From positions 1-5,773 of the forward strand of contig SKGZ01000247.1 of assembly GCA_007117175.1 (NCBI GenBank): a DNA stretch of 5,773 nt, in the 5' to 3' direction. Source of the DNA: Bacteriovoracales bacterium (GTDB taxonomy: Bacteria > Bdellovibrionota > Bacteriovoracia > Bacteriovoracales > Bacteriovoracaceae). Every line of letters begins with the position of its first letter. Position 1 is the first letter of the stretch. The position numbers and the translations under genes were made by a program. This document shows positions 1-5,773 of the stretch, piece by piece. Under the pieces are notes generated by a model, which ran no database searches, was not told the DNA's origin, and saw only the letters and a program-made list of their open reading frames with translations.

Positions 1-236
1 CTCCCCAAATTTATAATAAGAAAACTAACCTAGCGCTATGCTGCCCAATTACTTCCAACATTAAGGACTATCCATTTGAAGTTATCGTGAAAGGAAAAAA
101 AATTAATGGCATCATTTTATCTGATCACATAAAAAATCTAGACTGGAAAGCTCGCAAAGTGAAGTTTATTGAAAAATCTTCAAAGCAAGCCCTTTCTGAG
201 TGCATTGAGAAGATTTCGACACTCATCGTATCCTGA
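1..236 (+). CDS. mazF: MazF/PemK-family endoribonuclease toxin, 3' part only
   Basis: The frame starting at base 3 is open from the left edge to a TGA at 234-236 and encodes 77 residues; the start lies outside the window. The translation follows the C-terminal two thirds of E. coli MazF closely from memory: a PxxYNxKT segment, then CxPxT, then the strongly conserved YPFEV strand, then a G(I/V)xLxD strand and NLDWKAR, equivalent to SIAWRAR in MazF. The Thr encoded at 51-53 aligns with E. coli MazF Thr52, a residue of the active-site region. The family cleaves single-stranded RNA at short sequences and is neutralised by a MazE-type antitoxin, normally encoded just upstream. That gene and the N-terminal catalytic Arg region would be beyond the left edge and cannot be checked. 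The visible part looks intact, with no stop or frameshift. It is a separate unit from the efflux operon 204 bp downstream. Confidence 0.88.
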   Translation, partial: PQIYNKKTNLALCCPITSNIKDYPFEVIVKGKKINGIILSDHIKNLDWKARKVKFIEKSSKQALSECIEKISTLIVS

Positions 237-270
237 GTGTCCGATCGCACTCGCAAGGTCTTTATTTTTT
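235..270 (+). terminator. possible weak terminator after mazF
   Basis: GAGTG at 235-239 pairs with CACTC at 248-252 around an 8-base loop, and a T-rich run (TCTTTATTTTTT, 259-270) follows. The stem begins inside the mazF stop codon. The stem is only 5 bp (6 with a G-T pair), and the T-run starts about 7 bases after it, so it is a poor match to an intrinsic terminator. It is listed because it is the only hairpin-plus-T-tract seen between the two units. Confidence 0.25.
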
Positions 271-440
271 GCTTTATTTACTGGTATTATCCCAAAACTG
301 CTGTGTCTATTCCTCCACATAAGTCTTAAGGACGGTTAATAAAGTAGGGGCACACTAGCACAGCGAATTTCATTGAGTCAATTCAAATTCCTTTTCTCTC
401 TCGTTTTTTTGCTCTATGCTATAGGCAGGGTGGTAAGATT
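237..440. other. non-coding gap between mazF and the efflux operon
   Basis: I see no plausible coding frame in these 204 bases. The gap holds the weak hairpin just after mazF, a T-run at 404-410, TATGCT (415-420) and TATAGG (420-425) as possible -10 elements, and the dyad at 365-390. None of the -10 candidates has a convincing -35 hexamer at 16-18 bp. TAATAA at 337-342 with TCCACA at 314-319 (17-bp spacer) is an equally weak alternative. The operon promoter must lie here unless transcription reads through from mazF. I see no CueR/MerR-type or CopY-type operator of the form I know. Confidence 0.6.
365..390. promoter_or_regulatory. interrupted dyad, candidate operator of the efflux operon
   Basis: Two nested inverted repeats share one centre. 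The outer arms are GAATTT (365-370) and AAATTC (385-390). The inner arms are ATTGA (372-376) and TCAAT (378-382), with the single G at 377 as centre. One unpaired base separates the arms on the left and two on the right. The one-base centre makes an RNA hairpin unlikely, whereas dyad symmetry of this size suits a dimeric DNA-binding regulator. It lies about 50 bp upstream of the first start codon of the operon. AT-rich sequence makes short palindromes common, and no regulator gene is visible, so the role is inferred from position and symmetry only. Confidence 0.4.
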
Positions 441-860
441 GTGATCAGTCGAATTCTATTTACGCTCCTGACTTTTAGCTTGTCCTTAACGCAAGCGATG
501 GCCTTTAATTGCCAAGTCACTTGCTCTGTTGAGCAGTTGCTTCATTTAGGCCATGCTCATTCTGGCCATAAATGTTGTCATGAAAAAAAAGAAGAGACAA
601 AATCACCCAGATGCATGAATGATGGCAAGACTCCTTGCTTACATGAGTTAGTCTCAAAAGAAGTTGCTCCCAAAATCGTAAATCCAATAACGATCAAGAT
701 CGTTTTACTATATGACTTAGCAGTCCCTCTTGAGTTTCAAACTTTTCCAATTCATAAAAAAAATTCTCTGTATCCTTTGAATTCTGAATTCCTTTCTGAA
801 TTCCTAAAGTTCAAGGCAAATCTCAATCTCTATCTTTTTAAAGATCAATTCCTTATTTAG
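441..860 (+). CDS. small exported Cys/His-rich protein, putative periplasmic metal binder
   Basis: Product of 139 residues of no family I recognise. A typical signal peptide covers residues 1-21 (Arg4, hydrophobic 5-17, cleavage after AMA), so the mature protein would be periplasmic or beyond. Residues 24-68 hold all six cysteines (24, 28, 45, 46, 58, 66) and six histidines (35, 38, 40, 43, 47, 68). They include CxxxC, an HxxHxHxxH run and CCH at 45-47, a layout suited to binding soft or borderline metals. The C-terminal half has no cysteines and is rich in Leu, Phe and Lys, with a hydrophobic stretch at 83-97. GTG at 441 is chosen because the next Met is residue 20, which would remove the signal peptide; the ribosome binding site (AGGGTGG, 427-433) is modest. 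It lies 56 bp upstream of cusC on the same strand and is probably the first gene of the operon. It resembles the CopL leader proteins of copper operons only in general character (small, exported, Cys/His-rich, first in the operon). Confidence 0.75.
   Translation: MISRILFTLLTFSLSLTQAMAFNCQVTCSVEQLLHLGHAHSGHKCCHEKKEETKSPRCMNDGKTPCLHELVSKEVAPKIVNPITIKIVLLYDLAVPLEFQTFPIHKKNSLYPLNSEFLSEFLKFKANLNLYLFKDQFLI
784..805 (+). repeat. tandem 12-bp-period duplication inside the 441 gene
   Basis: CTGAATTCCT occurs at 784-793 and again at 796-805, 12 bp apart and in frame, so the protein reads SEFLSEFL at residues 115-122. A third GAATTC lies at 779-784. The period is a multiple of three, so the frame is kept. 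It looks like a small local duplication near the C-terminus, away from the Cys/His cluster. Confidence 0.6.
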
Positions 861-904
861 AAAATATTTTAGTTTTTATTTGTCTATAAATTTAAACCTT
901 ACTT

Positions 905-910
905 AAGGTG
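905..910 (+). promoter_or_regulatory. ribosome binding site that sets the cusC start at 917
   Basis: AAGGTG at 905-910 is a good Shine-Dalgarno match and ends six bases before ATG 917. The in-frame GTG at 908 lies inside this motif and so cannot use it. This favours the ATG start, three residues shorter than the longest frame. Confidence 0.65.
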
Positions 911-916
911 AGCTTC

Positions 917-2146
917 ATGAAGAATATCTATTTCATTTTACTATTTTTATTACTAAACCAACAAGCTTTCGCCAAAAGCTTTGAAGAGATCGTTGCTGGG
1001 CTTGAAAACCACAGCTTTATCAAATCTCAGTTAAGTAAAGTTAAGGCCATGCAAGAAGAAGCTAAGCAAGCAGGCAGTTGGGGGGATCCCAATTTCTCTA
1101 TTTCAGCTGTTAACTTCCCCAGGGATTCATTCAGCCAAAATGAATCGATGATGACCGGAGTCCAATTCGGTCTCTCTCAAAAATTATCCTTATCAGGAAA
1201 GTATCAAAAACTAGAAGAGTCCGCAATTGAAGGTTCGAAGTCCCATTTGGCAAATACCAATCAACTTAAAAGAGAGTTTTTAAAAACAATTTGGTCTTTG
1301 AGTATCAAAAAAGAACAACTTGTAAGCGAAGAAATCATTCTCAAAGAAAATTTAGACTGGATTCAAAACAATCTAAAAGTAACAAAGCGACTTTACTCAA
1401 CAGGAAAAGTTCCTCAGCAAGCAGTGTTAGAGATCCAAATAAGACAAAGTGAATTAAGTGCTCAAATCGATCAAAACAAGTACAATCAAAATGCTCTGAA
1501 ACATCAACTCAGTGTTCTTTTAAGTAGTGAGGACGTTATTGATATTGATTTAAAGACAATCCCGTGGAGCTACTTAAGTCATTGGAAAAATTCAATTGAT
1601 GACTTTGATTATAAGAAGCAAGAATTAGAGCATAAACTTAGAGCGAGCAACTTAAAGGTTTTAGCTCAAAATCGAAATTATGTCCCTGACGTCACCCTTG
1701 GGATTAACTATACCAAAAGAAATGAAATTGATGGCTTTGGCGATTTTGTAGGAGCCAGCATTACCGTCCCCATCCCTAGCAGCTCAGTTCGATATGCAGC
1801 CAAAAGTGAAGCTGTCTTTAGAAAGATAGAATCTGAAAAAATTTATCACGACTACATCAAAACGAAGCCACACATTCTAAAAGAAATGGAGTTTGAAATC
1901 AATGATGCTTCGAACCAATTAACAATCTTACAAAAAGAAACCCTCCAATATGCCAGAAGCTCTCGGGAGGTCACCGCGAAATCATACTCTAGAGGCGGAT
2001 CTGATTACCTGGAGTTACTACACTCTGAACTGCAATATCAAAATCAATTAATTAAAGAAGTGAATTTAAAAGCAAGCTTAAAAAACAAAAAAGTGAATTA
2101 CCTCTTTGTCAAAGGTGACGATTTAAAACCTGGGAGCAAAAAATGA
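917..2146 (+). CDS. cusC: TolC-family outer-membrane channel of a Cu/Ag efflux system (CusC-like)
   Basis: Product of 409 residues, a normal length for the CzcC/CusC type of TolC family (two OEP repeats). It would form the trimeric channel through which the adaptor and pump discharge metal across the outer membrane. Residues 1-19 are a signal peptide ending in AFA. The first repeat spans roughly 20-200, with the family-typical WGDPNF at 55-60 and a QKLSLSGK segment at 88-95, followed by long helical stretches. The second spans roughly 205-400, with VPDVTLGINY and VPIP segments and, near the end, the YSRGGSDYLELL motif of the family. Unlike E. coli CusC, it has no cysteine at the signal cleavage site, so it is not expected to be lipidated. 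The start at ATG 917 rather than GTG 908 follows from the ribosome binding site. The stop overlaps the cusB start by 4 bp. The substrate is inferred from the pump downstream, since the channel itself is not selective; CzcC-like is the alternative name. Confidence 0.88.
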   Translation: MKNIYFILLFLLLNQQAFAKSFEEIVAGLENHSFIKSQLSKVKAMQEEAKQAGSWGDPNFSISAVNFPRDSFSQNESMMTGVQFGLSQKLSLSGKYQKLEESAIEGSKSHLANTNQLKREFLKTIWSLSIKKEQLVSEEIILKENLDWIQNNLKVTKRLYSTGKVPQQAVLEIQIRQSELSAQIDQNKYNQNALKHQLSVLLSSEDVIDIDLKTIPWSYLSHWKNSIDDFDYKKQELEHKLRASNLKVLAQNRNYVPDVTLGINYTKRNEIDGFGDFVGASITVPIPSSSVRYAAKSEAVFRKIESEKIYHDYIKTKPHILKEMEFEINDASNQLTILQKETLQYARSSREVTAKSYSRGGSDYLELLHSELQYQNQLIKEVNLKASLKNKKVNYLFVKGDDLKPGSKK

Positions 2147-3474
2147 AACTCTACATATTTATTCTTTCAATAATTTTCATATTGAATGGATGCACTGAAG
2201 GTGAACAGCAAAATTTCACAACCTACTACACATGCTCTATGCATCCCCAAATTAAACAAGAGACTCCCGGCAAATGTCCTATTTGCGGCATGGGACTCAC
2301 AAAAGTTGAGATGGAGCACAAGGAAAATAATTCAAATCACTTACGCTCAGAAGAGATGGAAGTTTACTATTGCGAGGCTGACCCCAGTGTGAGGAGTGAA
2401 GCTCCAGGCGAATGTCCCCTCGATGGTTCCCCCCTACTCAAAAAAATAAATTCATTTAAAACGGTAGCACAAGTGAGGCTGAGGAAATCTCAATTAAATC
2501 ATTTCCGAGCCGATGTTTTTGAAGTCACCACAATGAAAATGCGAAAAAATATTAGATTACTTGGAACAGTTTTAAAATCTGAAGAGAGAGAGTCCAATAT
2601 CCCTGCTAGAGTTGCGGGAAGAGTAGAAGAAGTTTTCGTTCAATCAACTGGTTCATTTATCAGAAAAGGAGATCCCGTTTTAAAGCTCTACAGTCCGCGT
2701 CTTTTGACCGGTGGAGACGAGTACCTCATCGCCAAAAAAAATTATTTTTTAAATAAGAATAATCATGAGTTTAAAGATCTTTATGAACAAAGTATCCAAA
2801 GAATGAAGCTTTGGGGGGTACTGGAAAGTCAATTAGAAGAATGGGCAAGAAGGAACAAAGTTCCTAGGGAGATTATAATCTACTCCCCGGTGACAGGCAT
2901 TGTAGAAAAGAAAAATGCTATTGTGGGAAAATACTTCAAGGAGGGAGAAAGTTTTTTTGACCTTGTTGATCTTCGCTCATTATGGGTTGAAATGGATGTG
3001 TATGAGCATGACTCAGCATTGGTCAAAATAGGTCAAATGGCCGAACTTGAGTTCAGCGCTTATCCGGGAGAAATTTGGCAAGGAAGATTAGATTTCATTA
3101 GTCCGGTTTTGGATAAAAAAACAAGAACTTTAAAAATCAGAACAACACTTCAAAATGAGGAAGGAAAATTGCGCCCAGGAATGGTGGGAACTGCATCAGT
3201 CCAACTAGAACTTGAGGGAATGCCACTGGTCATCCCAAGAACAGCTGTCATTGATACAGGAAAAAGAAAGGTCGTATGGATTGAAATCAATAATGGTCAC
3301 TATCAAGCCAAAGAAATTCTCACTGGATTTGAATCAGAGGGTTATATCCAAGTCAAGCGTGGACTCACAGCAGGAGAAAAGGTTGTGATCGATGGAAATT
3401 TTCTTCTGGATGCTCAAGCTCAATTATTTGGCGGTTACGAAGACCAAGTTGAAATGAATGAACACCAGCACTAG
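2143..3474 (+). CDS. cusB: periplasmic adaptor lipoprotein with two heavy-metal-binding repeats (CusB-like)
   Basis: Membrane-fusion protein of 443 residues that links the RND pump to the outer-membrane channel and should deliver metal to the pump. The N-terminus is a lipoprotein signal with lipobox LNGC (Cys17). Residues 28-57 form a heavy-metal-binding domain of the YTCxMHP...PGKCPICGM type, with Cys31, Met33, His34, Cys45, Cys48 and Met50. Residues 74-101 are a second, degenerate copy. The adaptor core follows: a barrel-sandwich half at about 153-183 ending in KLYSP, a short helical hairpin at about 186-235, the second half at about 240-275 (YSPVTGIVEKK), a beta-barrel at about 280-355 (PGMVGTASV), and a membrane-proximal part closing with GNFLLDAQAQL. 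The tail ends in EHQH. The start ATG 2143 has GGGAG at 2132-2136 and overlaps the cusC stop, implying translational coupling; cusA follows after 20 bp. The metal class (Cu/Ag) is taken mainly from the pump. Confidence 0.92.
   Translation: MKLYIFILSIIFILNGCTEGEQQNFTTYYTCSMHPQIKQETPGKCPICGMGLTKVEMEHKENNSNHLRSEEMEVYYCEADPSVRSEAPGECPLDGSPLLKKINSFKTVAQVRLRKSQLNHFRADVFEVTTMKMRKNIRLLGTVLKSEERESNIPARVAGRVEEVFVQSTGSFIRKGDPVLKLYSPRLLTGGDEYLIAKKNYFLNKNNHEFKDLYEQSIQRMKLWGVLESQLEEWARRNKVPREIIIYSPVTGIVEKKNAIVGKYFKEGESFFDLVDLRSLWVEMDVYEHDSALVKIGQMAELEFSAYPGEIWQGRLDFISPVLDKKTRTLKIRTTLQNEEGKLRPGMVGTASVQLELEGMPLVIPRTAVIDTGKRKVVWIEINNGHYQAKEILTGFESEGYIQVKRGLTAGEKVVIDGNFLLDAQAQLFGGYEDQVEMNEHQH
2224..2313 (+). 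other. first heavy-metal-binding domain of CusB (intact)
   Basis: Encodes residues 28-57. It aligns with the N-terminal metal-binding segment of E. coli CusB, whose Cu(I) ligands are three methionines (M49, M64, M66 in precursor numbering, from memory). The equivalents here are Met33, Cys48 and Met50, so one Met is replaced by Cys, and Cys31, His34 and Cys45 are extra potential ligands. This is the common cysteine-rich version of the domain. Confidence 0.85.
2362..2445 (+). other. second heavy-metal-binding domain of CusB (degenerate)
   Basis: Encodes residues 74-101. The fold-type spacing is kept (YYC...DP...APGECPLDG...LLKK), but the ligands are reduced. Cys77 and Cys91 match Cys31 and Cys45, while Met33, His34, Cys48 and Met50 are replaced by Ala79, Asp80, Asp94 and Ser96. 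It may be a structural spacer, a two-Cys site or a site for a different metal. Confidence 0.75.
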
Positions 3475-3482
3475 AGTCCGAA

Positions 3483-3487
3483 AAGGA
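3483..3487 (+). promoter_or_regulatory. ribosome binding site of cusA
   Basis: AAGGA ends seven bases before ATG 3495. This supports ATG 3495 as the start, which also gives the expected N-terminus of an HME-RND pump. Confidence 0.7.
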
Positions 3488-3494
3488 AATAAAA

Positions 3495-5773
3495 ATGATA
3501 CATAAATTAATAGAATTTTCTATTCGATATCGAGTCTTTGTGATTATAGGTTTTGCTGCATTAGCAATTGGTTCAATGTTTGCCCTGAAAAATGCAAGGA
3601 TTGATGCTATCCCCGACATTGGAGAAAACCAACAAATCGTGTTCACTGAATGGAAAGGCCGTTCGCCAAAAGATATTGAAGAGCAGATTACTTACCCATT
3701 AAGCATTTTATTACAGGGAATTCCTGGAATCGACAGAGTTCGAGGAACAAGTGCATTTGGTTTTTCTACAGTCTACGTCATCTTCAAAGAAGAGGTAGAC
3801 TTTTATTGGTCAAGAAGCAGAATCTTAGAAAAATTATCAACTGCAACAAATTTTCTTCCCGAAGGTGTCGTCCCCACAATGGGGCCGGACGCGACCGGAC
3901 TAGGACAAATATTTTGGTACACCATCGAAAATACAGAGCAAAACCCTCACCCAAAATCACTCCAGGAACTTAGATCCATTCAAGATTTTTATGTTCGCTA
4001 CCTCCTTCAATCCACTGAAGGTGTTTCTGAAGTTGCGAGTATTGGAGGATTTGTCAAAGAATATCAAATTGACGTTGACCCTAATAAAATTTTTGCTTTC
4101 GATATACACTTCCCTCAAATTATCAAGGCCATCAAAAATTCAAATATTGATATTGGAGCTGAAGTCATTGAGGAAGGTGACAGGGAAATGATTGTCAGAG
4201 GAATTGGCTTCTTCCAATCCATAAGTGACATTGAAGAAGTCGTTGTTGCAGTCAAAAATAGCACTCCCATTAGAGTCAAGGACCTGGCTACAGTTCAAAT
4301 TGGCCCCGCGTTTAGAAGAGGTGCCCTAGATAAAGATGGGAAAGAAGCAGTTGGGGGTATTATCACTATGAGGTTTGGTGAAAACCCTAAGGATGTCATT
4401 GAACGAATAAAAATACGATTAAAAGAAGTTGAGCAAGGACTACCCAAGGGAGTCGTCATCAAACCGTTTTATGATCGATCTGAATTAGTCAAAAAAACTA
4501 TTAACACCGTATACTCTGCTTTAAGTCAGCAAATTATAATCACGATATTTGTGATCCTTGCTTTTTTGCTTCACTTTCGTACATCAGTCCTGGTCAGCCT
4601 CACTCTTCCTTTTGGTGTGGGGATAAGCTTTATACTCATGCATTTGTTAGGGATCGATTCAAACGTGATGAGTTTGTCAGGGCTTGTCATTGCGATTGGC
4701 TCTATGATTGATATGGGTATTATCATGTCAGAAAACACATATTCTCATCTGTCAAAAAAGCCCTATGCTAGCAATTTAGAAAGAATTGAAATTATCATCA
4801 ATTCAGCAAAAGAAATTGGGCCGGCAATACTAACTGCTGTTTTAACCACTATAGTCACCTTTATACCTGTTTTTGCCTTAGAGGGTGCAGAGGGCAAACT
4901 CTTTGTTCCCTTGGCCTGGGCAAAGGTACTTGCCATGTTTGGAGCAGTCTTTGTCGCGATTGTTTTGATACCAGTTCTGGCTATCTACATGCTTAAAGGT
5001 GAGTTACAACCAATTAAAAAAAATAAAGTAAGCAGAAGTATTATTCATCTTTATAAACCGTCATTAGATTGGGTGCTTGAACATCGAAAAAAATTTATGC
5101 TTGCACCACTTATGGCTTGTTTATTAGGAGGCATTGCCCTTTCTCAGTCAGGAAGAGAGTTCATGCCTTCTTTAAATGAAGGAGACATTCTTTATATGCC
5201 AGTGACAACTCCAGATGTAAGTATGACTAAAGCTCGTGAGCTTCTTGCTTATACTAATAAAGTCATTGAAGAACATCCCTTAGTTGAAACATCAGTTGGA
5301 AAACTGGGAAGAGCCGAGACAAGTCTTGATCCGGCACCAGTCTCCATGTTTGAAACCTTGGTTAAACTCAAGCCAAAAAAGGATTGGCCGACAGGAGTAA
5401 GCATTTATGATATCATGAATGAACTGGATCAGATGGTCCAAATCCCAGGACTGGTCAATTCGTGGGACTTCCCTATTCAAACAAGAATTGCAATGATTTC
5501 GACTGGAATCAGAACTCAAGTTGCGGTGAAAATCTTTGGAAGCGATTTAAAACATCTTGAAGCTATTGGGGCTGAAGTTGCAACTACTCTAGAACAGATA
5601 GAGGGGGCTGCCGGAATTTATGCTGAACAAATTAATGGTAAGCCTTATATAGAATTTGAAATTGATCGAGTCAAAGCTAGCCGCTATGGTGTGAATACAG
5701 GTGACGTCAACACCATCATCCAAACAGCTGTTGGCGGGATGGAAATAAGCCAAATGTATGAGGGGCGTGAAAG
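3495..5773 (+). CDS. cusA: Cu(I)/Ag(I) efflux RND pump (CusA-like), 5' three quarters
   Basis: Open to the right edge with no stop: 759 codons plus two bases of a family usually near 1040 residues. It is the inner-membrane proton-driven pump that takes metal from the periplasm and membrane face and passes it through CusB and CusC. The order is: first membrane helix about 14-31; periplasmic porter domain about 35-335, with the family-typical DAIPD, TYPL, VRGTSAFG and GPDATGLG; helices 2-6 about 347-498; helix 7 about 533-551; second periplasmic loop from about 555. Asp406 in AIGSMIDMGIIM matches the proton-relay Asp405 of E. coli CusA. Met568 (LYMP), Met618 (SMFET) and Met668 (RIAMIST) match the three-methionine metal site M573/M623/M672, which separates the monovalent Cu/Ag pumps from CzcA-type Zn/Co/Ni pumps. 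About 280 residues, including helices 8-12, lie beyond the window, so integrity of the 3' end is unknown. Confidence 0.95.
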   Translation, partial: MIHKLIEFSIRYRVFVIIGFAALAIGSMFALKNARIDAIPDIGENQQIVFTEWKGRSPKDIEEQITYPLSILLQGIPGIDRVRGTSAFGFSTVYVIFKEEVDFYWSRSRILEKLSTATNFLPEGVVPTMGPDATGLGQIFWYTIENTEQNPHPKSLQELRSIQDFYVRYLLQSTEGVSEVASIGGFVKEYQIDVDPNKIFAFDIHFPQIIKAIKNSNIDIGAEVIEEGDREMIVRGIGFFQSISDIEEVVVAVKNSTPIRVKDLATVQIGPAFRRGALDKDGKEAVGGIITMRFGENPKDVIERIKIRLKEVEQGLPKGVVIKPFYDRSELVKKTINTVYSALSQQIIITIFVILAFLLHFRTSVLVSLTLPFGVGISFILMHLLGIDSNVMSLSGLVIAIGSMIDMGIIMSENTYSHLSKKPYASNLERIEIIINSAKEIGPAILTAVLTTIVTFIPVFALEGAEGKLFVPLAWAKVLAMFGAVFVAIVLIPVLAIYMLKGELQPIKKNKVSRSIIHLYKPSLDWVLEHRKKFMLAPLMACLLGGIALSQSGREFMPSLNEGDILYMPVTTPDVSMTKARELLAYTNKVIEEHPLVETSVGKLGRAETSLDPAPVSMFETLVKLKPKKDWPTGVSIYDIMNELDQMVQIPGLVNSWDFPIQTRIAMISTGIRTQVAVKIFGSDLKHLEAIGAEVATTLEQIEGAAGIYAEQINGKPYIEFEIDRVKASRYGVNTGDVNTIIQTAVGGMEISQMYEGRE

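Noticed and set aside
583..590. Run of eight A as a slippage site in the 441 gene
   Set aside because: The frame reads on cleanly for 90 more codons with a normal stop. Similar A runs occur elsewhere in the operon, and no alternative-frame product looks meaningful.
861..870. AAAATATTTT palindrome between the 441 gene and cusC as a terminator or operator
   Set aside because: A 10-bp pure A/T palindrome is too weak and too likely by chance in this base composition, and has no GC stem.
885..890. TATAAA as a -10 box of a separate cusC promoter
   Set aside because: No -35-like hexamer lies 16-18 bp upstream, and the region is generally AT-rich, so the match is expected by chance.
908..916. GTG 908 as the start of cusC
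   Set aside because: The GTG is part of the Shine-Dalgarno motif AAGGTG that correctly spaces ATG 917, and the extra MSF adds nothing to the signal peptide.
2186..2392. 68-codon + strand frame inside the adaptor gene
   Set aside because: It lies entirely within cusB in another frame, across the clearly conserved metal-binding domain codons. It has no ribosome binding site and no recognisable protein.
3365..3646. 93-codon - strand frame spanning the cusB/cusA junction
   Set aside because: It is antisense to two genes with strong family matches, and its translation has no domain I recognise. It is an antisense shadow.
3991..4191. 66-codon + strand frame inside cusA
   Set aside because: It lies in another frame of the conserved porter domain, with no ribosome binding site; a chance open frame in AT-rich DNA.
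5292..5519. 75-codon - strand frame inside cusA
   Set aside because: It is antisense to the conserved second periplasmic loop of the pump, including the M618 and M668 codons; no independent support.
917..5773. Zn/Co/Ni (CzcCBA-type) efflux instead of Cu/Ag
   Set aside because: The pump has methionines at all three positions of the CusA Cu(I)/Ag(I) site and a CusA-like helix 4 motif with Met404, Asp406 and Met411. Czc-type pumps use acidic and His ligands instead.

Overview
The window carries the start of an HME-RND-type copper/silver efflux operon (cusCBA-like), preceded by the tail of a MazF-family toxin gene. All recognisable genes are on the + strand. The DNA is AT-rich, with long A and T runs inside the genes. 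The tripartite efflux apparatus (outer-membrane factor, periplasmic adaptor, inner-membrane pump) requires a Gram-negative envelope. My impression of an AT-rich Bdellovibrionota/Bacteriovorax-like or gammaproteobacterial-like host is only a guess; no marker gene in the window fixes the taxonomy.

Layout: (1) 1-236, the C-terminal two thirds of a MazF/PemK endoribonuclease, cut by the left edge. (2) 237-440, a 204-bp non-coding gap with a weak possible terminator after mazF and a 26-bp interrupted dyad at 365-390, which is a candidate operator for the efflux operon. (3) 441-860, a small exported Cys/His-rich protein of unknown family. (4) 917-2146, a TolC-family outer-membrane factor (cusC-like). 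(5) 2143-3474, a lipoprotein membrane-fusion adaptor (cusB-like) with two N-terminal heavy-metal-binding repeats, the second degenerate. (6) 3495 to the right edge, an RND pump (cusA-like) of which 759 residues are visible and uninterrupted.

The genes form an apparent single transcription unit: 56 bp between the 441 gene and cusC, a 4-bp ATGA overlap between cusC and cusB, and 20 bp with a good ribosome binding site between cusB and cusA. The adaptor would collect metal in the periplasm and hand it to the pump, which would drive it out through the TolC-like channel using the proton gradient. Assignment to Cu(I)/Ag(I) rather than Zn/Co/Ni rests on the pump: all three methionines of the E. coli CusA periplasmic metal site (M573, M623, M672) have equivalents (M568, M618, M668). 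The first gene is the least understood. Its Cys/His cluster and place at the head of the operon suggest a periplasmic metal binder or sensor-like leader protein, but this is inference.
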